Part shown: in pieces, positions 1-8,548 of the stretch
Numbering within the stretch: the stretch's first letter is position 1
How the letters are laid out: the number at the start of each line of letters is the position of its first letter
From: Methanococcoides sp. AM1
Lineage (GTDB): Archaea > Halobacteriota > Methanosarcinia > Methanosarcinales > Methanosarcinaceae
DNA length: 64,000 nt
NCBI RefSeq assembly: GCF_900774055.1
Contig: NZ_CAAGSW010000002.1
Span: 62,001-126,000 of the forward strand
Reading direction: 5' to 3'
Notes under the pieces: model-generated
The model's database searches: none
Told to the model about the DNA's origin: nothing
What the model saw: the letters and a program-made list of their open reading frames with translations, nothing else
Translations under genes and position numbers: made by a program

Positions 1-2
1 TC

Positions 3-149
3 GATGCGGACTCTGCCTGGGAAGAGCGTGAGCAGGTCTATAAGGCAAGTGGTCACATATTTGATACCACACACTATTGCCAGTGTGCCCAGGGAGATGA
101 AAATGGCCTGTGGACCACTGTTGTTGTTGCAATGGTCTTTGTTATCTGA
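3..149 (+). CDS. C-terminal end of an unidentified protein (5' truncated by window)
   Basis: The frame is open from base 3 to a TGA at 147-149 and encodes 48 residues, so only the end of the gene lies in the window. Visible features are a Cys pair in HYCQCAQ and a hydrophobic end (TTVVVAMVFVI). I cannot assign a family; a CAP/SCP-like domain end is possible but weakly supported. It lies on the same strand as the iron regulator downstream, which has its own promoter, so the two are probably not co-transcribed. Confidence 0.5.
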   Translation, partial: DADSAWEEREQVYKASGHIFDTTHYCQCAQGDENGLWTTVVVAMVFVI

Positions 150-173
150 GATGGTTGCAAAATCCGAATAATT

Positions 174-187
174 TTCGGCATGCCGAA
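174..187. promoter_or_regulatory. Perfect 14-bp palindrome, probable DtxR-type operator
   Basis: The sequence ttcggcatgccgaa is a perfect inverted repeat matching the TT-N-GG-N4-CC-N-AA pattern of DtxR/IdeR-family operators. It sits directly before the TATA box of the DtxR-FeoA gene. Bound regulator would block TFB/TBP access, so iron-dependent autorepression is the likely role. The palindrome is observed; the regulator and its metal are inferred. Confidence 0.7.
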
Positions 188-193
188 CCAAAA

Positions 194-202
194 TTTATAT
201 AT
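194..202 (+). promoter_or_regulatory. TATA box of the dtxR-feoA/feoB unit
   Basis: The AT-rich element tttatatat follows a purine-rich BRE-like stretch. A transcription start about 25 bp downstream would leave a leader of roughly 25-30 nt before the ATG at 250, which has no clear ribosome binding site. Confidence 0.65.
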
Positions 203-249
203 CCAAATCATGGATTATAGCCACTCATTACATTATTGTGTGAACGAAA

Positions 250-930
250 ATGACTGCAGATCGCATTGAAGAATATCTTGAAACAATACTCTCTCTTAGT
301 AACAACGGCGAACTTTCTGTTAAGAACAAAGATATAGCCGAGGAGCTTGGCGTATCACAGGCTGCAGTTTCCGAAATGGTCCAAAAACTTAACGACGAAG
401 GATTTGTCGATCACCAGCCATACCATGGTGTCCGGCTGACCAATGTAGGTTTGCTGAAGGCAAAAAAGTTAAAACGCAAGCATCATGTGATCGAGAAGTT
501 CCTCTCGGATGTCCTGGAGGTAGATCCTGAAGTCTCACACAACGAGGCGTGTGGTCTTGAACATGCGGTATCCGATATTGTTGTGGAAAGCATGTGCAGG
601 TTCATGGGAAGCAACAATATTGACTGTACTCCGGTTGATGAGGAAGAGTGCTGTCTTTTCAAGGAGAGCTATGTTGCATTGTCCGATCTTAAGGAAGGTG
701 ACAGCGGAACAGTGGTCATGATGACCTTGCCTGATTCTTCTAAAGAACGTCTGACATGCCTTGGCCTGATCGCCGGTGAAAGTGTGGACGTCAAGCGCAA
801 GCAGAAGCAGGGTTCAACTTCTATACTGACACGCGGAACAGAGATAGCTCTTGGAAATGAGATCGCCAAGAAGATCTTTGTGCGCCTGGGTGCAAGAAAG
901 AGGTATCCACGCGGAAGTGGTAGAAATTAA
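250..930 (+). CDS. DtxR-family metal-dependent regulator fused to a FeoA domain
   Basis: A 226-residue protein with an N-terminal winged helix (DIAEELGVSQAAVSEMVQ at about 28-45), a middle dimerisation/metal-binding segment rich in His, Glu and Cys (HNEACGLEHAVSD; MCRFMG; EECCLF), and a C-terminal FeoA/SH3-like domain at about 138-214. DtxR proteins repress iron-uptake genes when loaded with Fe2+ or Mn2+; FeoA domains assist FeoB. The palindrome at 174-187 upstream suggests autoregulation. FeoB follows immediately and overlaps or abuts the stop codon, so this is probably a self-regulated ferrous iron uptake operon. The family call is firm; the metal is inferred. Confidence 0.9.
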   Translation: MTADRIEEYLETILSLSNNGELSVKNKDIAEELGVSQAAVSEMVQKLNDEGFVDHQPYHGVRLTNVGLLKAKKLKRKHHVIEKFLSDVLEVDPEVSHNEACGLEHAVSDIVVESMCRFMGSNNIDCTPVDEEECCLFKESYVALSDLKEGDSGTVVMMTLPDSSKERLTCLGLIAGESVDVKRKQKQGSTSILTRGTEIALGNEIAKKIFVRLGARKRYPRGSGRN

Positions 931-979
931 ATCCGGTTCTGACACTGTTACTGAAAGGGCTATTTCTTCCAAATATGAT

Positions 980-2887
980 ATGACCATGGCCTTTGTGGGC
1001 AATCCAAGTGTGGGCAAAAGTGCATTCTTTTCACGCCTTACAGGCATTGGCGTTGTTGTTGCGAACTATCCCGGTACCACAGTGGAACTGACCCATGGCA
1101 GTATCAATGCAGGCTCTAAGAAAGTGGATGTTGTGGACCTGCCGGGAATATACTCCCTTGGAGCTTCCACGGAAGATGAGAAGGTCTCAAAAAGGTACCT
1201 TCTGAGGGAATATCCCGATGTGATCATCAATGTGGTGGATGCCACCCGACTTGAAAGGAACCTCTACCTTACGTTGCAGCTTCTGGAACTGGATATCCCA
1301 ATGGTGGTGGCCCTGAACCAGATGGATTCTGCAAAAGAGATGGGTATCGAGATAGATATTGAAAAGCTTTCAGATTATCTGGGTGTGCCTGTAATTCCAA
1401 CGGTTGCTACCAAAGGACTTGGGCTTGATGATGTTGTTCTTTCAGCGCTTGAAGAGGAACTTTCAACTGAGAAAAGACGCAGGGTACATTATGACAATCA
1501 TATTCGTCGTGCTATTGAAAGGCTTGATGCAGATTTCCCGGAGATCGGGTATGGGATCAAGGTCAGGGCACTTGAAAGGGATGAAGAGTTCGTTAAATTG
1601 AGCTGCCGTCCCCACGATGCCGACCTTTTGCTTGCGACTTCCGAATCCATCACCGAAGATATCGAAAAAGCCCACGAGATGCAGATCTCGGATACCATTG
1701 CACGCGATCTTTATGGGGAAGCAGGATACATTGTTGACCGGGTGAGGACCCAGTCCGAGCACAAGATAACGTTCAAGGAAAAGATCGATTCCCTGCTAAC
1801 CTCTGAATATGTGGGAATAACTGGTCTTATCGTTGCTATTTTACTAACATTCTTTGTTGTTTTTACACTGGGTGGTTTCCTTGAAGAGGGAATAGTCTCT
1901 CTGTTCGAAACCTACCTTATCTTCCCTGTGGAGGAGATGCTGGCAGACTCATCTCCTATCTTCAGGAACGTTATTATCTATTCCCTTCTGGGAATTGAGG
2001 CAGGGTTTGCTATAGCGATTCCCTACATTGCAGTGTTCTACATTATCCTCTCATTGTTCGAGGATTCCGGATATCTGACAAGAGCGTCCTTCCTTCTGGA
2101 TAACTGGACTCACAAAGTGGGTCTTCACGGCAGGGCGGTCATTCCATTGATCCTTGGTCTTGGATGCAATGTACCTGCGATCATGTCCACCCGTGCTCTT
2201 AATACCATGCGCGAAAGAAGGATCGCATCGGTATTGATAGCTCTTACTCCATGCTCTGCAAGAACTGTGATAATCCTGGGACTTGTGGGAACCTTTGTGG
2301 GTTACTGGGCAGCGATCTCAATATACGTGCTTGAACTTGTGATAATCTTCGGTACCGGTTGGGTCCTTGGTAAAGGACTTTCAGGTGAAAAGACTGGTCT
2401 GATAATGGAGATGGCACCACTGCGCAGGCCTGACCAGAAGGCCACTTTGCAGAAGACCTGGTTACGTGTGCGTGAGTTCATTTACGTAGCATTCCCTTTG
2501 CTGGTGGCAGGAAGTGCCTTGCTCGGGTTGCTTGATGCAATAGGTGTACTGGATATATTCCAGACTGTGGTAGAGCCAGTATCTGTGGGCGTATTTGGAT
2601 TGCCTGCGTTTGCAGCAACTGCCCTTATCTTTGGTGTACTCCGAAAGGAAATGGCATTGCAAATACTGGCGGTGCTTGCCGGTACTGCAAATTTTGCCCA
2701 GGTGCTGACCCCGATACAGATGTACTCCTTTGCGGTGATAACCACGATCTATATCCCATGTGTTGCAACCATTGCAATACTAAAACACGAACTTGGCTGG
2801 AAAGATACTGCTGTCATCTCAATGTTCACTATTAGTCTGGCACTGCTGGCAGGTTTCCTGATACATATAGCAGGCATGATGCTTTAA
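980..2887 (+). CDS. feoB: Ferrous iron transport GTPase FeoB
   Basis: Membrane GTPase for Fe2+ uptake. The N-terminal G domain has G1 GNPSVGKS, G3 DLPG and G4 NQMD, followed by a helical regulatory segment. A polytopic membrane part from about residue 280 contains the two Gate-type repeats (LILGLGCNVPA and the later FGVLRKE region). The frame is open back to 851, but that start would overlap the regulator by 80 bp. The ATG at 980 gives the usual FeoB start just before G1, and a GTG at 917 is an alternative. About 635 residues is normal for FeoB. It is co-oriented with the DtxR-FeoA gene and probably co-transcribed. Confidence 0.93.
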   Translation: MTMAFVGNPSVGKSAFFSRLTGIGVVVANYPGTTVELTHGSINAGSKKVDVVDLPGIYSLGASTEDEKVSKRYLLREYPDVIINVVDATRLERNLYLTLQLLELDIPMVVALNQMDSAKEMGIEIDIEKLSDYLGVPVIPTVATKGLGLDDVVLSALEEELSTEKRRRVHYDNHIRRAIERLDADFPEIGYGIKVRALERDEEFVKLSCRPHDADLLLATSESITEDIEKAHEMQISDTIARDLYGEAGYIVDRVRTQSEHKITFKEKIDSLLTSEYVGITGLIVAILLTFFVVFTLGGFLEEGIVSLFETYLIFPVEEMLADSSPIFRNVIIYSLLGIEAGFAIAIPYIAVFYIILSLFEDSGYLTRASFLLDNWTHKVGLHGRAVIPLILGLGCNVPAIMSTRALNTMRERRIASVLIALTPCSARTVIILGLVGTFVGYWAAISIYVLELVIIFGTGWVLGKGLSGEKTGLIMEMAPLRRPDQKATLQKTWLRVREFIYVAFPLLVAGSALLGLLDAIGVLDIFQTVVEPVSVGVFGLPAFAATALIFGVLRKEMALQILAVLAGTANFAQVLTPIQMYSFAVITTIYIPCVATIAILKHELGWKDTAVISMFTISLALLAGFLIHIAGMML

Positions 2888-2963
2888 AATCCTGTTTTTA
2901 TCAGGATATCCTTAATTTCCTTTTTCGGCAGATATTAATAGTACCTAAGCGAAGTTTACTATA

Positions 2964-3185
2964 ATGACTCGTATTACAGCTACTCCACAAAAGAACTCTA
3001 TAAGTGCTCTGATCGATATCTTTGAAATGAGCAACATGCGCGAACCTTTCCTTGATGAGGTAGGTAGCATGCTTGAGTTGATGGGTACCCATGGTTCGAT
3101 CACAGAAGGAGCTGTGGCATATGAAGATGAAGAGATCTATCATGTTCACACAATGAGCATCATGGCACCTCTGAAGAAAAAGTGA
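2964..3185 (+). CDS. Small conserved-looking protein of unknown function (73 aa)
   Basis: An acidic 73-residue soluble protein with no cysteines, signal or membrane segment. It contains the methionine-rich stretch ELMGTHGSITEGAVAYEDEE. It lies 76 bp after feoB on the same strand, with AT-rich DNA and a possible TATA-like stretch (gatattaatagtacc) between them, so it may have its own promoter. I do not recognise the family. Third-position codon choice looks like its neighbours, which favours a real gene. Confidence 0.55.
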   Translation: MTRITATPQKNSISALIDIFEMSNMREPFLDEVGSMLELMGTHGSITEGAVAYEDEEIYHVHTMSIMAPLKKK

Positions 3186-3206
3186 GTTCTCGAAAAGAAT
3201 ATGAGC

Positions 3207-3992
3207 TTAAATGCTCGAATTTAACAGTTCTTCAATGTCCATATTGATCTCAGGGGTGGAACCCCTATAAAAACGGTGGTCACGTATTATATTCCCATCC
3301 ATTGTGACGCTATCAAGGTGGCCATACCAATATATCACCATTCCTGTACCATAATCCCTTTCGTAATACTGGAATTGTTTTTTAAGATAATGGGCATGCT
3401 CCCTTTCATCCCCGAACATTGCTTTGCTCTCTATCCAGAGGATCTCTACATCATCAACGTAGATCGGCTCATCCAGCAGGAAATCCGGGGTCTTTTGCAT
3501 TCCTATTTCTCTCAGGTCCTCTTCGGTGCTGTAGCCAAGTTCCTTGTACTTAAGCCATTTTTCAATAATTTCCTCTCCCATTTGACCTCTGATGGACTGG
3601 GCCTTGTGTGCTTCAGGGGAAAAGAAATGGTCCTCATTGATCGCTTCGCCTATCTCTCTGGCCAGACGCTTATCTTCCAGTGAATCGAGGTGTTTCAGGA
3701 TATATTTTTTAGAATAGCCAAGTTCCTTGATGATCACAGAAGCCATGAGGGTAGCTGGAACTTCGTTGTCCTTTGCCAGCACAATTATGCTTATGCCTTT
3801 GTTCCATAAGTAGAGATAGTTCCTGCTCTTGCTCTGGAGACCATGCATCTTCCTCTTGACCTTCGAGACTACTTTTTGGTTAAGTATTGCAGCAATAACT
3901 CCTGCAGGCTCATTGAACTTCATCGCCAGACCATCGATGTTTTCCGGATCATTTACATTTTCATATATCTGGAGATATGTTCTTTTATCCAT
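3207..3992 (-). CDS. TPD-motif PD-(D/E)XK nuclease, archaeal homologue of CDIN1/C15orf41
   Basis: A 261-residue protein with helical HTH-like N-terminal segments (about 1-125) and a C-terminal restriction-like fold. The signature TPD is at 168-170 and the catalytic-type IESK at 187-190, with a conserved-looking GEEIIEKW helix at 139-146 as motif I. This arrangement matches the TPD family, which includes human CDIN1 (dyserythropoietic anaemia). Function in archaea is not established; structure-specific DNA or RNA cleavage is likely. The ATG has a good ribosome binding site (gaggtaaagaatg). The start overlaps the end of the glycosylase gene by 8 bp, so the two are translated as a coupled pair. 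Confidence 0.8.
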   Translation of the reverse strand: MDKRTYLQIYENVNDPENIDGLAMKFNEPAGVIAAILNQKVVSKVKRKMHGLQSKSRNYLYLWNKGISIIVLAKDNEVPATLMASVIIKELGYSKKYILKHLDSLEDKRLAREIGEAINEDHFFSPEAHKAQSIRGQMGEEIIEKWLKYKELGYSTEEDLREIGMQKTPDFLLDEPIYVDDVEILWIESKAMFGDEREHAHYLKKQFQYYERDYGTGMVIYWYGHLDSVTMDGNIIRDHRFYRGSTPEINMDIEELLNSSI

Positions 3993-4629
3993 TCTTTACC
4001 TCTTTGTCTTTGAAGCTATGCAGGAGAACACAATCATCACATTGTTTCTTTCCACAGTAGTTCTTGGCATATTCTACTATCAAGGCATGGTATTCTTTGT
4101 ATAGTGGCACATCTGACGGAAGTTCTGTCTCGAACAGTTTTTGAAGTTGCATATAACTGCCTTCAATTCCGATGCATTTCATGATGCGGGTGGTGTAGGC
4201 ATCGATAACGAACTTCGGCTTATCCGCAGCATAGAGAACAATACTGTCTGCGGTTTCGTTTCCCACTCCGTTCAGGGAAAGCATAAGTTCTCTCAGCTCA
4301 TCCGTGGGCAACTGGAATATGTTATCTATTCCTCTTGTAGCAAAGAACTGTGCAATTTCTTTAAGGCGTCTTGCTTTCTGGTGGTAGAAACCACAGCATC
4401 TGACAAGTTCTTCAATATGCTCTACATCTGCATTTGCCAGTTGTTCAGGTTCTATCAGATCGGACCTTTTAAGAGCAGTTATCGCCTTCTCAACATTTGT
4501 CCATTTTGTCTGTTGTGTCAGTATTGTACCGACCACTACCTCAAAAGGTGTATCAGCGGGCCACCATTGAAGATGACCGTTCATCCCGAGAAGCGTCTCG
4601 TAGATATCACTGACCAATTCGTTTTGCAT
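3985..4629 (-). CDS. HhH-GPD DNA glycosylase, MagIII/COG2231-like
   Basis: A base-excision glycosylase of the endonuclease III superfamily, 214 residues. The helix-hairpin-helix is LNGVGNETAD and the catalytic aspartate lies in VIDAYTTRI. The lysine that gives Nth its lyase activity is replaced by Glu (GNETAD), which points to a monofunctional glycosylase resembling 3-methyladenine glycosylase III. The C-terminal Cys cluster is reduced (C-x4-C-x2-C and no fourth Cys in the normal place), so [4Fe-4S] binding is uncertain. It is the first gene of a pair with the TPD nuclease. Substrate is inferred from family resemblance only. Confidence 0.85.
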   Translation of the reverse strand: MQNELVSDIYETLLGMNGHLQWWPADTPFEVVVGTILTQQTKWTNVEKAITALKRSDLIEPEQLANADVEHIEELVRCCGFYHQKARRLKEIAQFFATRGIDNIFQLPTDELRELMLSLNGVGNETADSIVLYAADKPKFVIDAYTTRIMKCIGIEGSYMQLQKLFETELPSDVPLYKEYHALIVEYAKNYCGKKQCDDCVLLHSFKDKEVKNG

Positions 4630-4766
4630 CTGCCTTGAAAGATGTTTTCTTATTATATAATATGGGCGTTTGGTTAAAAAAATATTAAAAAGTAGGAAGA
4701 AGCTGAGGGCAAATTATAATATTTGCTTCTCTGCTATACGATGTAGGTTAAAGTTATCCGCAAACT

Positions 4767-5252
4767 TCAATTCCAGAATTCCTTCTCATAATCTTCAGGA
4801 AGGTCATCAAGCTTCATCATTTTGTCAAGCTTGTTTTTTGCTGCATTATCTTCCTTTTCGGAAGTACCATTCAGATCTTCATTTGCCTGTTCTGCCATAA
4901 CAGTTTCATGAGAGTGGATCACCGTCGTATGTTCGGTTTCCATCACAACTTCTTCTTCGATCACAGGTTTGAATGGGATCGTTTCTTCCTTTTCAGTTCT
5001 GGCAACTGGCTGTACAGGTTCCCTTTCATATTCCCTTTCCGGGGAAGGTTCCGGTTTATATCCAAGACGCATGCGGGTTTCTTCGGCATAGGTGTCGGAC
5101 ACGATGTCTGAATGGTTGCCTTGTTTGTGAGTTGAACGGTATCCGATGGTACAGTTCTCCTCGCCTGTCCTCCAATCCACATGGAATAGGTAGCAGCTCT
5201 TTCCCTTGCATTGCAATTCGTTGTTTAATGGGCATATTTCGGGTAACACCAT
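4767..5252 (-). CDS. Cys-motif protein with acidic disordered tail, unknown function
   Basis: A 161-residue protein. Cysteines at 7, 15, 20 and 34 could bind a metal or Fe-S centre. They are followed by a long Glu/Thr/Pro-rich low-complexity middle and a short conserved-looking end (DDLPEDYEKEFWN). The ATG follows a good ribosome binding site (ggagtggtttt). It is co-directional with the PRPP synthetase gene, with 27 bp between them, so probably the same transcript. I do not recognise the family. The layout (small metal site plus flexible acidic tail and a C-terminal peptide) suggests a protein-interaction role, which is inference. Confidence 0.65.
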   Translation of the reverse strand: MVLPEICPLNNELQCKGKSCYLFHVDWRTGEENCTIGYRSTHKQGNHSDIVSDTYAEETRMRLGYKPEPSPEREYEREPVQPVARTEKEETIPFKPVIEEEVVMETEHTTVIHSHETVMAEQANEDLNGTSEKEDNAAKNKLDKMMKLDDLPEDYEKEFWN

Positions 5253-5279
5253 GTAAAACCACTCCGGTTCTGTTGTTTT

Positions 5280-6128
5280 TTATAGTTTCTTCAGGAAATC
5301 TGCAATAAGAGGTGCAACACTGATGTGACTTTGTGCTTTTTCCAGCGTGTCGGTTGCAATGACCTCATGTACACCTGCATTGTAAAGTCTCAGGACACCG
5401 TTCTTGGTGAGCACCGGGTGTACGCATGCGATGTACACGTCCTTTGCACCCTGGCTGCGTAGTAGTTTGATAGATTCTGCCATGGTCCCGCCGGTTGCGA
5501 TCATATCATCTATCAGTATGACATCCCTGCCGGTAACATCGATATTCTTTGTTTTGATGGTGACCGTATCTCCGGAAAGTCTTGTCTTCTCAAGATAATC
5601 GTACTCGATGCCAACATCTTCGGACGCACTTTCTGCAAGTGCGATAGCACCGGCATCAGGGGAAACTATCAGGGGGTTTTCCAGATTAAGTGACCTGATG
5701 TAGTTGCCCAGAAGGTGGGACGCATCAAGATCGAAAGAATCAGCACTGAAATGTTCAAGGACGCTTTTTTCGTGAATATTGACGGTGATGACCCTGTCCG
5801 CTTTGATGGTGCGGGCAATGGCACGTGCACTAATGGCCTCTCCGGATTTGAATATTCGATCCTGTCTGGCATAGCCCATGTAGGGTATTACAACAGTAAT
5901 AGTAGGTGCATCTTCACACGCATCTATCAACTGCAGCAGTGAGATCAGGTCCGAATCAGTGGGTGTGCTCTGGATGATCGTGACATCATCGACTATATCT
6001 TCAAGTACTCTTGTGTAAACCTCTCCATCGGGGAAACGGTTGAACTCGCAAAGTGACGGTTCCATATTTAGTTCTCTTGCAACCCGTGATGCGAGCAACT
6101 GTGATGCAGGTCCTGCTATGATTTTCAA
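5280..6128 (-). CDS. prs: Ribose-phosphate pyrophosphokinase (PRPP synthetase)
   Basis: Makes PRPP from ribose 5-phosphate and ATP for nucleotide, histidine and tryptophan synthesis. Seen: FNRFPDGE near the N terminus, the PYMGYARQDR ATP/flexible-loop segment, SPDAGA, and the PRPP-binding loop VILIDDMIATGGT. At 282 residues it is shorter than bacterial Prs, as is usual for archaeal forms. The start codon is TTG (complement of 6126-6128) with gaggt seven bases upstream. It heads a short minus-strand unit with the Cys-motif protein. Confidence 0.95.
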   Translation of the reverse strand: MKIIAGPASQLLASRVARELNMEPSLCEFNRFPDGEVYTRVLEDIVDDVTIIQSTPTDSDLISLLQLIDACEDAPTITVVIPYMGYARQDRIFKSGEAISARAIARTIKADRVITVNIHEKSVLEHFSADSFDLDASHLLGNYIRSLNLENPLIVSPDAGAIALAESASEDVGIEYDYLEKTRLSGDTVTIKTKNIDVTGRDVILIDDMIATGGTMAESIKLLRSQGAKDVYIACVHPVLTKNGVLRLYNAGVHEVIATDTLEKAQSHISVAPLIADFLKKL

Positions 6129-6215
6129 AGAATGTACCTCTCCAGTATAATTTTATTAATAGTGATCAAGTGTTATTAACAATAATTCCTCTTTATTACA
6201 TTGAACCATTAAAAG

Positions 6216-6695
6216 TCATTGGTTTGTCAGTTGTTCCTTGACCTTCTTTACAACACGTATGTCTTTGATAGCAGTAGAAGGATAATTTCCTGTATCGTCC
6301 TTTTCAGCGGATTTGACCATATCCCATATAGTAAGAAGGGCTACGGAAACTCCCGTAAGGGCTTCCATTTCAACTCCTGTTTTTCCCACTGATCTGACTT
6401 CAACATCAGCTGTAACTTCCGAATCTCCAACCTCAAATTTCACATCTACTGAGGTGATGGGTATCTGATGGCACATAGGTATCATTTCAGGCACTTTCTT
6501 TACTGCTAATATGGCAGCAGTCCTTGCAGTTGCAAGGACATTTCCCTTTTCAACAGTTCCACTTCTGATACTCTCGATGGTCGGGCTCGTAAGACTGATA
6601 CTTCCGGAAGCCGTTGCATACCTGCTCACAATGTCCTTGTTGCTAATGTCGACCATGTATGCACGGTCATCTTTTATATGGCTAAATTCCTGCAT
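6216..6695 (-). CDS. moaC: Cyclic pyranopterin monophosphate synthase MoaC
   Basis: Second step of molybdopterin synthesis, needed for formylmethanofuran dehydrogenase. The protein has 159 residues with the active-site signatures PMCHQIP (family MCH) and KTGVEMEALTGVSVALLTIWDM. The N-terminal extension before MVDIS is short and the exact ATG is not certain (the internal Met at residue 14 is an alternative). It is downstream of a 59-residue protein gene and the nnr gene on the minus strand, with gaps of 17 and 13 bp, so all three are probably one operon. Confidence 0.95.
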   Translation of the reverse strand: MQEFSHIKDDRAYMVDISNKDIVSRYATASGSISLTSPTIESIRSGTVEKGNVLATARTAAILAVKKVPEMIPMCHQIPITSVDVKFEVGDSEVTADVEVRSVGKTGVEMEALTGVSVALLTIWDMVKSAEKDDTGNYPSTAIKDIRVVKKVKEQLTNQ

Positions 6696-6712
6696 ATGTT
6701 ACTTCTCTCCAC

Positions 6713-6892
6713 TTAGTCGATACGAACCTGTTTTCTCTGGTCATAGTCCTCGACAGCATCTCCCACTTTTGTGAGCAGATCCTTTGCCTCAGCGATGGAA
6801 AGTTTCACGATCTCTTCGTCCTCACCATGGCTGACAACTATGCGTACCCTGTTCCTTTCAATATCTACTGTTATATTTCTGCTTTTATCCAT
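6713..6892 (-). CDS. 59-residue conserved-looking small protein
   Basis: A short frame between nnr and moaC, from an ATG at 6892 to a TAA at 6713-6715. It is preceded by a strong ribosome binding site (gggagtggtaaaatgg). The product is a charged soluble protein: beta-like NITVDIERNRVRIVVSHGE, then the helical LSIAEAKDLLTKVGDAVEDY. It resembles small archaeal proteins with a beta-hairpin and helix, but I cannot name a family. Tight spacing on both sides (13 and 17 bp) and a strong ribosome binding site support a real, co-translated gene. Confidence 0.8.
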   Translation of the reverse strand: MDKSRNITVDIERNRVRIVVSHGEDEEIVKLSIAEAKDLLTKVGDAVEDYDQRKQVRID

Positions 6893-6905
6893 TTTACCAC
6901 TCCCT

Positions 6906-8351
6906 TTATTTCATCACATCTGTGATCCTGTCGATGACATCAGTAGCAAGCAGACTATACCCCTTCTCTTCAAGTGCGATGTCTCCTGCTGCGCCATTGA
7001 TAAAAGCTGCACAACATGCTGCTTCCATTGGAGAACTGATCGCAAAGAGTGCTCCTGAAATGCCTGCGAGCACATCGCCAGTGCCACCGACCGTCATTCC
7101 TGCATTTCCGGTCCTATTGATGGCAACCCTTTCTCCGTTGCTGATGGTGTCTTCCTTACCCTTAAGAAGTACGGTCAGGCCGTTTTCCCTGGAAAATGCC
7201 TGTACATTATCTGCCCCTTGCCCTCCGAGTGATCTGAATTCCTCTGCATGCGGGGTGATGATCATTGTTGTATCCCCGGGCACAGGAAGTTCGATGCCGT
7301 AGAGGCCATCTGCATCCACAACCACCTTCTTACAGAGAGGTATTATCTTTGAGATCGCTGCTTTTGTTCGTTCCGCTCTTCCAAGCCCCATTCCAATGAC
7401 AACTACCTCATGAGATACTATCAGTTCAGCGATCGTTCCCACATCCTCTTCACAGAGGACATCTGATGAAAGAGATCTTACTATTATATTTGGAGAATAT
7501 GATGCAATAGTTCCTGCAACACTTGCAGGTGCAGCGACGGTAACAATGTCAGCACCTGTTCGCAACGCTGCCATGGCTGCAAGTGCCGGGGCACCTGAAT
7601 AAGGCCCGCCGCCAATGATAAGTATCCTGCCGGAATTGCCTTTATGGCTATCTGCACGGCGTCTTTGAAGGACTTTTAGGTCACCTGAGCCTACATATTT
7701 TTCTGCATCGGTACACACTCCGATGTTGACAACTTTAATCTCGGAAGTATATTCTCTGGCAAGGGGGGTTGTAAGTCCTGTCTTCATTTCATGAAAAGTG
7801 AGGGTAATATCTGCGATCACCGCTTTGTCAATATCTCCTCCGTCGGGATCAAATCCTGATGGCACATCGACAGAGATTACCGGTTTATCTGAGTCGTTGA
7901 TCATATCGATCAAAATGGATTCAGTTTCTCTCAGTTTTCCACTGATCCCGGTTCCAAGTAGTGCATCCACGATAATATCGGAATCATCGATCCATTTGCT
8001 CTTCTTAAGCTGTGATGCATCAGTTATCTCAAGGATCCCTTTGATACTGCAGTGTTTGAGGATATTGAAGTTGTGTCTTGCATCATCTGTCCTTATACGG
8101 GTCGACTGTCCTACAAGTGATACATATACCGTTACATCCGGATCTGATGCCAGATGTCTCGCAGCAACGAACGCATCACCTCCGTTGTTCCCCCTGCCTG
8201 CAATGAAGAGGACCTTCCCGCTACCGATACTCTCCTTTACTTCGCGTGCAATGGCAGCTCCTGCATTTTCCATCAGTTGCAGTCCTTTGAGTCCAAGATA
8301 TTCACAGTTGGCATCGATTGCCCGCATTCGCGAAGATGTTATCGACCTCAT
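6906..8351 (-). CDS. nnr: Bifunctional NAD(P)H-hydrate epimerase/dehydratase
   Basis: Repairs hydrated NADH and NADPH. The N-terminal YjeF_N epimerase domain (about 1-210) has GRGNNGGDAFVAARHL and VDVPSGFDPDGG. The C-terminal ribokinase-like dehydratase domain (about 220-481) has GGPYSGAPALAA and the ADP-site motif GGTGDVLAG. The 481-residue length equals the fused bacterial and archaeal enzyme. The ATG has gagg three bases upstream. First gene of the nnr/59-aa/moaC unit. Confidence 0.95.
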   Translation of the reverse strand: MRSITSSRMRAIDANCEYLGLKGLQLMENAGAAIAREVKESIGSGKVLFIAGRGNNGGDAFVAARHLASDPDVTVYVSLVGQSTRIRTDDARHNFNILKHCSIKGILEITDASQLKKSKWIDDSDIIVDALLGTGISGKLRETESILIDMINDSDKPVISVDVPSGFDPDGGDIDKAVIADITLTFHEMKTGLTTPLAREYTSEIKVVNIGVCTDAEKYVGSGDLKVLQRRRADSHKGNSGRILIIGGGPYSGAPALAAMAALRTGADIVTVAAPASVAGTIASYSPNIIVRSLSSDVLCEEDVGTIAELIVSHEVVVIGMGLGRAERTKAAISKIIPLCKKVVVDADGLYGIELPVPGDTTMIITPHAEEFRSLGGQGADNVQAFSRENGLTVLLKGKEDTISNGERVAINRTGNAGMTVGGTGDVLAGISGALFAISSPMEAACCAAFINGAAGDIALEEKGYSLLATDVIDRITDVMK

Positions 8352-8548
8352 TTTCCTCTATTATTCTTTAGTTTGCATTGTATTTAGATGTATCAATAAT
8401 GTTACTGCTTATGGATGAGGTCAGGGATAAGTTCGATCTTGTTCCCGATGAACTTTTATTCCTGTAAATTTATTCACCGAAAGAACCTTAATACTGGATA
8501 AAGAATTATAGCTTACAAGGAGGTATAGCAATACCCGCTTTAAAAGAA

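Noticed and set aside
851-979. Upstream ATG extension of FeoB
   Set aside because: Would overlap the DtxR-FeoA gene by 80 bp and add residues not typical of FeoB N termini.
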